Below, piece by piece: positions 16,036 to 23,501 of a DNA stretch of 64,000 nucleotides. Positions within the stretch are counted from its first letter, which is position 1, and each line of letters starts with the position of its first letter. This DNA is from Pseudomonas typographi (GTDB taxonomy: Bacteria; Pseudomonadota; Gammaproteobacteria; Pseudomonadales; Pseudomonadaceae). Location of the stretch: the NCBI RefSeq assembly GCF_014694385.1, contig NZ_JAAOCA010000021.1:1-64000 (forward strand), in the 5' to 3' direction. A program made the position numbers and the translations under genes. The notes under the pieces were generated by a model. It was not told the DNA's origin and searched no databases. It worked only from the letters and a program-made list of their open reading frames with translations.

Positions 16036-16959
16036 ATGGCTGGTATTCTCGATACGGTCGATCAGCGAACCCAATTGGTGGGTGAAAACCGCCTGGAAAT
16101 CCTTATGTTCCGCCTGGTTGGCCGGCAGTTGTTCGCGATCAACGTGTTCAAGGTGCAGGAAGTTCTACAACTGCCCAAGCTCACGTTGATGCCCCAGCGG
16201 CATGCCTTCGTGTGCGGGGTGGTGAACCTGCGGGGGCAAACCCTGCCGGTGATCGACCTCTCCCAGGCCATTGGTATGCGCCCCATACAAGCAGGCCCCG
16301 GTAGCACCATTATCGTGACGGAATACAACCGTTCGGTGCAGGCATTTTTGGTAGGCGGTGTGGACCGCATCATCAACATGAACTGGGAAGCGATCATGCC
16401 GCCCCCCTCCAGTGCCGGCCGCCAGCATTACCTCACCGCTATCACCAAGGTCGAGGACCAGTTGGTAGAGGTGATCGATGTGGAGAAGGTACTGGCCGAG
16501 ATCGTGCCGTACAACGCCAAGGTTTCCCGTGAAAAACTCGACGATAGCCTGTTGCAGCAGGCCCGGGGCCGCGAAGTGCTGTTGGTGGATGACTCCACGG
16601 TGGCCTTGGCGCAATTGCGCGACACGCTCTCGCAACTGGGCATGAAGATGCATGTGGCCACCGATGGCCTGAAGGCCTTGCGCATGCTCAAGGGGTGGGC
16701 CGACGCCGGGGAAGACTTGCAGGAAAAACTGCTAATGATATTCACCGATGCCGAAATGCCGGAAATGGATGGCTACCGCTTGACCACCGAGATTCGCCAA
16801 GACCCCCGCTTGGCCAAACTCTACGTGGTGCTGCATACCTCGCTGTCGGGCAGTTTCAACGAGTCGATGGTGCGCAAGGTGGGCTGTGACGACTTCCTGT
16901 CCAAGTTCCAGCCCGACCGCCTGGTCGATGTGGTTCGCCAGCGCCTGGAACGGCTCTGA
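16036..16959 (+). CDS. cheV: Chemotaxis coupling protein CheV
   Basis: A 307-residue protein with an N-terminal CheW-like domain (about 20-160; LFAINVFKVQEVLQLP, VVNLRGQTLPVIDL) and a C-terminal receiver domain (about 180-305; LLVDDSTVAL, FTDAEMPEMDGYRL with the phospho-Asp, LHTSLSG, DDFLSKFQPDRL). CheV couples chemoreceptors to CheA and may act in adaptation or as a phosphate sink through its receiver. It is monocistronic, outside any che cluster, as usual in Pseudomonas, which carries several CheV copies. Confidence 0.95.
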   Translation: MAGILDTVDQRTQLVGENRLEILMFRLVGRQLFAINVFKVQEVLQLPKLTLMPQRHAFVCGVVNLRGQTLPVIDLSQAIGMRPIQAGPGSTIIVTEYNRSVQAFLVGGVDRIINMNWEAIMPPPSSAGRQHYLTAITKVEDQLVEVIDVEKVLAEIVPYNAKVSREKLDDSLLQQARGREVLLVDDSTVALAQLRDTLSQLGMKMHVATDGLKALRMLKGWADAGEDLQEKLLMIFTDAEMPEMDGYRLTTEIRQDPRLAKLYVVLHTSLSGSFNESMVRKVGCDDFLSKFQPDRLVDVVRQRLERL

Positions 16960-17010
16960 GCCCCGTGCGCGGGTGATACCCTAGGGCTCCCCTGCTTCGG
17001 AAGCATCACC

Positions 17011-17814
17011 ATGCAACTGTGCGCCCTGTACCGTTACCCGCTGAAGTCGGCCATTGGCCAAACCCTGCGGCAATCCGCCGTCGGCCCACTGGGGTTGGCG
17101 GGTGACCGCTGCTGGATGCTGGTGGAAGCAGGCAACGGGCGTTTCATGAGCCAGCGCAGCGTGCCGCGCCTGGGCCAACTGCGTGCCGAGTGGGCCGCCG
17201 ACGCTGGGTTGCTGCTGGGGGCCACTGGGCACGGGGAGTTGGCAGTGCCGCTGCCGCCGGCACAGGCGCCGCTGCGCGACGTGACGGTGTGGGGCGACAG
17301 CCTGCGTGTGCCAGATGCGGGAGACGATGCTGCGGCGTGGCTGAGCGCGTTCATTGGCATACCCGTGCGGCTCGTGCACGTACCGGCCGAACGCGCGCGG
17401 GCGGTGAACCCGGCTTACGCCCAACCGGGTGACCGAGTAGGGTTCGCCGACGGGTTTCCCTTGCTGCTGATTGGCCAGGGCTCGCTAGACGATCTGAACC
17501 AGCGCATCGGGCGGCCGATGGAAATGCTGCGCTTTCGTCCCAACCTGGTAGTCGACGGCGCCGCGCCTTATGCCGAAGACGGCTGGAAACGCCTGCGCAT
17601 CGGCGAGGTCACCTTCCGTGTAGCGGTGCCTTGTGCCCGCTGCATACTGACTACCCTCGACCCCCAAACCGGCGAGCGCAGTGCGGATCGTGAGCCGCTG
17701 AACACGCTCAAGGGCTACCGGCTGCGGGAAGGCGGCATCATGTTCGGGCAGAACCTGATTGCCGAAGGCCATGGAGAGCTGCAGGTGGGCATGGCGGTTG
17801 ACGTGCTGGAATGA
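17011..17814 (+). CDS. MOSC domain-containing protein (YcbX-like)
   Basis: A 267-residue protein with an N-terminal MOSC beta-barrel (LYRYPLKSAIGQTL, RCWMLVE, FMSQRSVPRLGQL) and a C-terminal MOSC domain (RPNLVVDG, FRVAVPCARCILTTLDPQTG with the conserved Cys that holds the molybdenum ion). The YcbX/mARC group reduces N-hydroxylated compounds. The C-terminal 2Fe-2S ferredoxin domain of E. coli YcbX is absent, so an electron donor must come from elsewhere. Its link to molybdenum is consistent with moaB, moeA and mobA a few kilobases away. Confidence 0.92.
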   Translation: MQLCALYRYPLKSAIGQTLRQSAVGPLGLAGDRCWMLVEAGNGRFMSQRSVPRLGQLRAEWAADAGLLLGATGHGELAVPLPPAQAPLRDVTVWGDSLRVPDAGDDAAAWLSAFIGIPVRLVHVPAERARAVNPAYAQPGDRVGFADGFPLLLIGQGSLDDLNQRIGRPMEMLRFRPNLVVDGAAPYAEDGWKRLRIGEVTFRVAVPCARCILTTLDPQTGERSADREPLNTLKGYRLREGGIMFGQNLIAEGHGELQVGMAVDVLE

Positions 17815-17838
17815 GGCGCGGCCGGGCGTCCCGGCGGC

Positions 17839-19773
17839 TCACTGGTCATCGAAAAACCGCTCGTTCCATTCCACGATGGGCTGCGGAGTATTAAGCTTAT
17901 CGCCGTAGATCACGGCATAAGACAACACGTTCTGCACATACTGGCGAGTTTCATCGAACGGGATCGATTCCACCCACACATCGAAGCTCAGGTGATTGGC
18001 ACCGCGCAGCCATTGTTTCACCCGGCCGGGCCCGGCATTGTAGGCCGCTGAAGCCAATACCCGGTTGCCATTGAACTGGCTCTGTACCTGGCTCAGGTAA
18101 GCCGCACCGAGTTGGATGTTTTTGTCCGGGTCGATGGCCTGCTGCGGCGAAGCCAGGGGGATGCTGAATTTTCGCGCGGTTTCCTTCGCGGTACCCGGCA
18201 TCAGTTGCATCAGGCCCATGGCGCCTACGCCGGAGCGTGCGTCGTCCATGAAGGCGCTTTCCTGGCGAGTGATGGCGAACGCCCAACTGGCGTGCAACCC
18301 ACGCAGGCGGGATTCGCGCACCAGTGTATCGCGGTGGGCCATGGGGAAGCGGATGTTCAGGTCGTCCCAGTATTGCGCTTGGCTGATGGTGCGGATCGCC
18401 GGGAAGTACCAGCCCAAGTCATAGGCAAGCTTAGCCTGGGCAACCATTTCGTCACGGTCGAACAGGTGCGTAACGTGGTACCACTCGCGGCGCCCGGCGA
18501 CGATGTCGCCGCGCTCGTAGAGCTCCAGCGCCCGGCGTACCCCCGGCGCCCGGCGCACCTTGTTCAGCGTGGCCTGGGTCAAGGGCAGCGGCCGATTGGT
18601 CAACTGGTAAGGTTCCTGCGCACGGTCGGCGGCCAGGAAACCGTAGAAGTCACGTTCCTTGGCCAGGCTTCGGTACAGTTGCATGGCCAGCGGGTTTCGC
18701 GGCTGCGCCAATTCCAGGCTGCGCGCCTGCCAATAACGCCAGCGGTTGGTTTCGGCCAGCGACGGCGGCAGTTGGCGGGTGAGGTCGTAGGCCTCTTGCC
18801 AGTGGCCCAGGCGCAGCAGCAGGCGCAGGCGCCACTCGGTCACGGTGTCATCCTTCAGGCCCGGGTCGTAGGTGGCCATCAGGTCGAGCGCGCGGGGGTC
18901 GTATTGGCGTGCCAAGGTCAGCCCGATCTCCCGCGCGATGGCAACCTTCTCCTCGACGGAGAAACGCATGGTGGCCGCGTAACCGTCGAGCAGGCTCATG
19001 GCTTGCTCAGGGCTCTGCTTGGCCAGGCGCCGCAGGCCATAGCTGACCACATCGCTCATGGCCTCATCGACTGGGCGGAACATCGCCGGCTGGCTGAGTA
19101 ATTCAGGCTTTTGCGCAACATTGAGCAGCAACCTGCCTTGGTTCGACAGCGTCACCAAACCTTTGCTCAGGCTGTTCGCCAGGCTGAAGTTGCGCGCTTG
19201 CACTGCCAATTTCAGTCGCTCCCAGCGCTTTTGCTCGGTGAGTTGCCCTTCGCCGGCCCAGCGGGTGAACAGGTCATCGCAGGTGCTGGGGAGGTCTTTA
19301 CCGCTAAGCCAGAGCTTTTCGGTATTGGCGTAGGCTTCGGCGCGCAGGCTTGGCTGGGTGAGTTGGTACTGGGCATTGAGGCAGTCGAGCTCGGTGAAAT
19401 TGAGCTTGGGCGAATAATAGCGCTCGAAGGTCGCCCAGTCGCCGCGGTCTGCCAGCAGGCGCAGCCAGCGCAGTTTCATCCAGTTGGCCTGGGGCAGGTC
19501 GCCGTGCTCGGCGAGAAAGCCTTCGACCTCTTGGTCGCTCGCCGCCGGTAGCCGCGCGGTCAGCTCGTCGTAGGCCAGGTAAGGTTCCAGCGGGTAATCG
19601 GCCAGTGCAGTGCGGGCCTGGAAGTACGGGGCGCTATCGCCCTTGGCCAGGGCCTTTTTGGCTTGGTCGTATAATTGCCGCTGGGTAGCGAGGTCGGCGG
19701 CCTGTACACCGCTTGAGGTGACCGCGGAGAACAACAGAACACAGGAAACGAGGCGGGACAGTCGACTGCGCAT
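17839..19773 (-). CDS. slt: Soluble lytic murein transglycosylase
   Basis: This 644-residue periplasmic enzyme cleaves peptidoglycan to 1,6-anhydromuropeptides. A signal peptide (MRSRLSRLVSCVLLFSAVTSSGVQAAD) is followed by a long alpha-helical superhelical U/L region (about 30-450) and a C-terminal SLT domain (about 475-620). The SLT domain has the catalytic Glu in AITRQESAFMDDARSGVGAMGLMQLMPGTAKE and the AAYNAGPGRVKQWL motif. The length matches E. coli Slt70. It is transcribed towards the MOSC gene and is divergent from uup. Confidence 0.95.
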   Translation of the reverse strand: MRSRLSRLVSCVLLFSAVTSSGVQAADLATQRQLYDQAKKALAKGDSAPYFQARTALADYPLEPYLAYDELTARLPAASDQEVEGFLAEHGDLPQANWMKLRWLRLLADRGDWATFERYYSPKLNFTELDCLNAQYQLTQPSLRAEAYANTEKLWLSGKDLPSTCDDLFTRWAGEGQLTEQKRWERLKLAVQARNFSLANSLSKGLVTLSNQGRLLLNVAQKPELLSQPAMFRPVDEAMSDVVSYGLRRLAKQSPEQAMSLLDGYAATMRFSVEEKVAIAREIGLTLARQYDPRALDLMATYDPGLKDDTVTEWRLRLLLRLGHWQEAYDLTRQLPPSLAETNRWRYWQARSLELAQPRNPLAMQLYRSLAKERDFYGFLAADRAQEPYQLTNRPLPLTQATLNKVRRAPGVRRALELYERGDIVAGRREWYHVTHLFDRDEMVAQAKLAYDLGWYFPAIRTISQAQYWDDLNIRFPMAHRDTLVRESRLRGLHASWAFAITRQESAFMDDARSGVGAMGLMQLMPGTAKETARKFSIPLASPQQAIDPDKNIQLGAAYLSQVQSQFNGNRVLASAAYNAGPGRVKQWLRGANHLSFDVWVESIPFDETRQYVQNVLSYAVIYGDKLNTPQPIVEWNERFFDDQ

Positions 19774-19972
19774 GAGACTTCCGGAGTGATGCGATTAAGG
19801 CGGCGCATGGACCGCGCGTTGCTGGTTAGCTTAGCGGGTTGCCGGGCCGGGGCGATAGCATTCCAGCCGGTATGGAACGGTAACCGGATGTTTGGCCAGC
19901 CCTGCACCCGTGCGGCCGCCCAAATAAGCCTGCAAGTCGGGTAGAATGCGCGCCCGGTTTCTGGAGAATCTC

Positions 19973-21886
19973 ATGACCCTGCTCAAACTCAGCGATGTGT
20001 CGCTTGCCTATGGCGCCATGCCTCTGCTGGACCGTGTTTCCTGGCAGGTCGCCCGGGGCGAACGGGTGTGCATCATCGGCCGCAACGGCACGGGCAAATC
20101 GAGCATGCTGCGGTTGCTGCGTGGCGATCAAAAGCCCGACGAGGGCGATATTTGGCGTGCCCCGGGCTTGAAGATCGGCGAATTGCCCCAGGAATTGCCG
20201 CGGGCAGACGAACGGACGGTTTTCGATGTGGTGGCCGAGGGCTTGGCCGGCGTGGGCGAACTGTTGGCGCGCTTTCATCACCTGAGCCAGAACATTGTCA
20301 CCGACGCGGACCTACAAGCCTTGATGGACGTGCAGCAGGACATCGAAGCGCGGGATGGCTGGCGCCTGCAGCAATTGGTCGAGAGCACCCTGAGCCGCCT
20401 GCAACTGCCTGCGGATAAAACCCTCGCCGAGCTGTCCGGGGGGTGGCGCCGCCGGGTGCTGCTGGCCCAAGCATTGGTCAGCGAGCCTGACTTGTTGCTG
20501 CTCGACGAGCCTACCAACCACCTCGACATCGGTGCCATTGCCTGGCTTGAAGAAGCCCTGAACGGCTTCGGCGGTGCGGTGCTGTTCATCACCCACGACC
20601 GTGCTTTCCTGCAAAACCTCGCCACCCGCATCCTGGAGCTCGACCGCGGCCACCTGATCGACTGGAACGGCGACTATGCCAGCTTTTTGGCCCATAAAGA
20701 GGCCGAACTTGCCGCTGAGGAAACCGCCAACGCGCTGTTCGATAAGCGCCTGGCGCAGGAAGAGGTGTGGATCCGCCAGGGCATCAAGGCCCGCCGTACC
20801 CGTAACGAAGGCCGCGTGCGCGCACTGAAGGCCCTGCGTGCCGAGCGTGGTGAGCGGCGCGAGCGCCAGGGCCGGGCGAACATCCAGTTGGAGGTGGCCG
20901 ATAAGTCTGGCAAGCAGGTGCTGCTGCTCGAAAACGTCAGCTATGCGCACCCAGGCGGCCCCATGCTGGTCAAGGACTTTTCCATGGTGCTGCAGCGCCA
21001 AGACCGCATCGGCCTGTTGGGTGCCAACGGCACTGGCAAAACCACGCTGCTTAAATTGATGCTGGGTGACCTCGAGCCTGTAGCGGGCAGCGTGAAGCCC
21101 GGCACCAAGCTGGAAGTGGCGTACTTCGACCAACTGCGGCTGCAACTGGACCTTGAGAAAACCGTTGTCGACAATTTGGCCGAAGGCCGCGACTTCATCG
21201 ATATCGACGGCCAAAGCCGCCACGTGCTCAGCTACCTGGGGGATTTTCTGTTCAGCCCGCAACGCGCCCGCACGCCGGTCAAAGCGCTGTCGGGCGGTGA
21301 GCGCGCGCGCCTGCTGTTGGCCAAATTGTTCAGCAAGCCGGCTAACCTGCTGGTACTCGACGAACCCACCAATGACCTGGACGTCGAAACCCTCGAACTG
21401 CTCGAGGAGGTGCTGTCGAACTTCAAGGGCACGGTGCTGATGGTCAGCCACGACCGGGCATTCCTCGATAACGTGGTGACCAGTACCTTGGTGTTCGAAG
21501 GCGATGGTGTGGTGCGCGAGTACGTCGGCGGCTACCAGGATTGGCTGCGCCAGGGTGGCTCGCCGAAACTGCTGGGCGTCAAGGAAAACAAAGCCGGCAA
21601 GCCGGAGCTGGCCAGCGCGGTGGTAGCACCTACCACTGCCGCGCCGGCCGTAGAGCCAGGTGAAAGCAAGAAAAAACTCAGCTATAAGCTGCAGCGCGAA
21701 CTGGATTCGCTGCCGGGGCAGATCGATGCCCTCGAAGCGAATATCGCGGCGGTTCAGGCCGAAATCGGCCAGCCGGCTTTCTACCAGCGGCCCGCGGCTG
21801 ACACCAGCGCGGTACTGGCGCGCTTGGAGCAGCTGCAGCGCGAGCTCGATGCGCTGGTAGAACGGTGGGCCGAGCTCGATAGCTAA
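19973..21886 (+). CDS. uup: ABC-F ATPase Uup
   Basis: A 637-residue ABC-F protein with two ATP-binding domains and no transmembrane region. The first has Walker A GRNGTGKSS and signature LSGGWRRR with LLDEPTNHLD. The second has GANGTGKTT, LSGGERAR and LDEPTNDLDVE. A coiled-coil C-terminal extension (about 560-635, SYKLQRELDSLPGQIDALEANI) is the Uup mark. ABC-F proteins act on the ribosome or translation, and Uup also affects transposon excision. The ATG at 19973 is preceded by CTGGAGA. An upstream in-frame start at 19946 is unlikely. Confidence 0.94.
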   Translation: MTLLKLSDVSLAYGAMPLLDRVSWQVARGERVCIIGRNGTGKSSMLRLLRGDQKPDEGDIWRAPGLKIGELPQELPRADERTVFDVVAEGLAGVGELLARFHHLSQNIVTDADLQALMDVQQDIEARDGWRLQQLVESTLSRLQLPADKTLAELSGGWRRRVLLAQALVSEPDLLLLDEPTNHLDIGAIAWLEEALNGFGGAVLFITHDRAFLQNLATRILELDRGHLIDWNGDYASFLAHKEAELAAEETANALFDKRLAQEEVWIRQGIKARRTRNEGRVRALKALRAERGERRERQGRANIQLEVADKSGKQVLLLENVSYAHPGGPMLVKDFSMVLQRQDRIGLLGANGTGKTTLLKLMLGDLEPVAGSVKPGTKLEVAYFDQLRLQLDLEKTVVDNLAEGRDFIDIDGQSRHVLSYLGDFLFSPQRARTPVKALSGGERARLLLAKLFSKPANLLVLDEPTNDLDVETLELLEEVLSNFKGTVLMVSHDRAFLDNVVTSTLVFEGDGVVREYVGGYQDWLRQGGSPKLLGVKENKAGKPELASAVVAPTTAAPAVEPGESKKKLSYKLQRELDSLPGQIDALEANIAAVQAEIGQPAFYQRPAADTSAVLARLEQLQRELDALVERWAELDS

Positions 21887-21904
21887 ACGGTTGCAGCTTA
21901 CGGC

Positions 21905-22396
21905 TCAGAAGGCCGTGTTGTCTGGGATGTCATCCACTGGCTTGGCCTTATCGCCCGCGGCAGGTTCTTTCAGGCGTACCGCCAGCACGTCGCAGGGGGC
22001 GCCATGCAACACATCGTTGGAGGTGGAGCCCAGTAGCAGCTTCAGCCCGTGCCGGCCATGGCTACCGACCACGATCAGGTCGATGCCCTTTTGCTTGGCC
22101 AACTGGTGGATTTCCTGGCGTGGTTGGCCATAGGTGAGGTGGGCATCGTCCTTTGACAGTGTGGGGAACTTGGCCAGCAGTTTTTCCAGGCGTTCCATGG
22201 CTTGGTCATATTGTTGTTGTTGCAACTGCGACAGGTCCATCGGCACGTCGCCGCCGAAGGCCATGGCCATGGGCTCGACAATATGTACCAGCGACAACCG
22301 GGCGCCGGTGCTTTCAGCGAGTGCTTGCGCCCGGTTGACGACCGGGTCGCATTCTTCCGTCAGGTCGACAGCGACCAAGATCTGTTGATAGGACAT
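21905..22396 (-). CDS. Universal stress protein, UspA family
   Basis: A 163-residue single UspA domain beginning with YQQILVAVDLTEECDPVVNRAQ and ending with the ATP-binding-type VVGSHGRHGLKLLLGSTSNDVLHGAPCDVLAVRL, so it is of the ATP-binding UspFG-like class. It should accumulate in stationary phase or under stress, and some paralogues respond to Anr. The start at 22396 has GGGAG upstream. An earlier start at 22420 adds only eight residues that do not fit. It is convergent with uup and divergent from the next gene. Confidence 0.93.
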   Translation of the reverse strand: MSYQQILVAVDLTEECDPVVNRAQALAESTGARLSLVHIVEPMAMAFGGDVPMDLSQLQQQQYDQAMERLEKLLAKFPTLSKDDAHLTYGQPRQEIHQLAKQKGIDLIVVGSHGRHGLKLLLGSTSNDVLHGAPCDVLAVRLKEPAAGDKAKPVDDIPDNTAF

Positions 22397-22498
22397 GGCA
22401 AGTACTCCCAGCAATGGCATGAGTGTAAGTATGGTCGTTATTTGTACGAGTGTTCTGACATCGGTCAGCCTGACTCGTCTGTGTACCGGGGTCTAGAT

Positions 22499-22927
22499 AT
22501 GACGGTCTGGATAGTGCTGTCAATCATTCTCGTGGTGCTTAGCCCGCTGGCGTGGCTCAAACCCTCGCGCCGCCAAAGCGGGCGCATGGCAGCGCGGCTT
22601 GAAGCGAGGCGGTTGGGTGTGGCCATGCAGTTGGTACCGCAGCAGTGGCCCCATTGGCTTCAGGCCGCGCCGCCCGGCACCTGCGCGCAATATGCGGTGC
22701 CCCGCCAGTTGGGCAGGATGGACACCTGGTGCTATTGGCAGGCACAACCGGGCCTGTGGGTGAACCAATGGCGCGAACCGTGTGAATGCGAAAATCTATT
22801 ACAGGTGTTTTCCCAGTGGCCCGCTGACGTGTGGAAGGCCGAGGCGAACCACCACGTGGTCGCGGTGTATTGGGGCGAGCAGGGCGACCCCAAGGCCATT
22901 GCCGCCGGGCTGCGCGCGCTGGCGTAG
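22499..22927 (+). CDS. Membrane-anchored protein of unknown function
   Basis: A 142-residue protein with one N-terminal membrane helix (TVWIVLSIILVVLSPLAWL, about 2-20) and a basic stretch, then a soluble domain rich in Trp (QWPHWL, WCYWQ, WVNQWREPCECENLL). The orientation should place the domain in the cytoplasm, following the positive-inside rule. I recognise it only as a conserved Pseudomonas hypothetical and cannot assign a function. It diverges from the universal stress gene, with 102 bases between their starts. Confidence 0.78.
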   Translation: MTVWIVLSIILVVLSPLAWLKPSRRQSGRMAARLEARRLGVAMQLVPQQWPHWLQAAPPGTCAQYAVPRQLGRMDTWCYWQAQPGLWVNQWREPCECENLLQVFSQWPADVWKAEANHHVVAVYWGEQGDPKAIAAGLRALA

Positions 22928-22934
22928 CCGCATT

Positions 22935-22960
22935 AAAAAGCCCGATCGCAAGGATCGGGC
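22935..22960 (-). terminator. Terminator hairpin read on the minus strand
   Basis: GCCCGATC and GATCGGGC form an 8-pair stem with a GCAAG loop. Read on the minus strand it is followed by CTTTTT, while the plus strand reads into CGGGG. It therefore fits termination of a leftward transcript, although no minus-strand gene is visible to its right. Confidence 0.55.
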
Positions 22961-23283
22961 CGGGGTGGCCAGGCAGGCCGGAAAGCTGTGGCGCCGATCA
23001 TACGCCCCTTAGCCAGGAAAAACCCCGGGTTTTTTCCCTATAACGCCCGCCCGCAGCCAGGTAAGCCTGGGCGTGCTACTTTTGCTAAGCACCGCGCCCG
23101 TGTGGTGTCTCAGAAGCTAGCTACACCCCTTTTGGCAGCGCTTTTTGCTGCCGGCCGCGCTGCTTTCCTCACCCTAGCGCCTACTAAGGCGTGTCACGGC
23201 GCCTTGCTCGGCGGCGGCATCACCCGCCAACCCGGGTACGAAGCTTCTGAGATGTCCGCTGGGCACTTCGCGCACGCGCCGAA

Positions 23284-23323
23284 GGGGCATTTTTTCGCCC
23301 TGCACGGATCGAAAAAATGCCCC
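23284..23323. repeat. Perfect 14-base inverted repeat upstream of fadB
   Basis: Arms 23284-23297 (GGGGCATTTTTTCG) and 23310-23323 (CGAAAAAATGCCCC) are exact complements around a 12-base loop. The stem includes six A:T pairs and would fold as a stable RNA or DNA cruciform. Its function is unknown. Confidence 0.8.
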
Positions 23324-23501
23324 ATCCGGCGTCCATTTCGCCTGATTGACAATTTTTAGCTTTTCGCAGAAGGTGTGCACACCCCAATCAAACGGGCGTA
23401 TGAATCGGGCGTTTGCCCGATGCACCGTCCGCTTCGCCCCGGCGGGCAGGCCCTTCAGGGTTGGCCGGGGCCCAATCATGTTTCCATCTGGAGATCAGTT
23501 G

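Larger units (their letters stand above)
22928..23501. other. Structured intergenic region before fadB
   Basis: No convincing gene lies in these 574 bases, but they are packed with inverted repeats. These include an 8-base-pair hairpin at 22940-22960, an 11-base inverted pair at 23108-23118 and 23242-23252 enclosing two smaller hairpins, a perfect 14-base inverted pair at 23284-23297 and 23310-23323, and a 7-pair hairpin at 23404-23421. fadB's ribosome site (CTGGAGA near 23489) lies at the right edge. The region may hold a structured RNA or a mobile repeat. Confidence 0.6.

Noticed and set aside
23389..23415. CAAAC and GTTTG half-sites resembling a PsrA operator before fadB
   Set aside because: The halves are 17 bases apart, while the known PsrA box has only a few bases between them.
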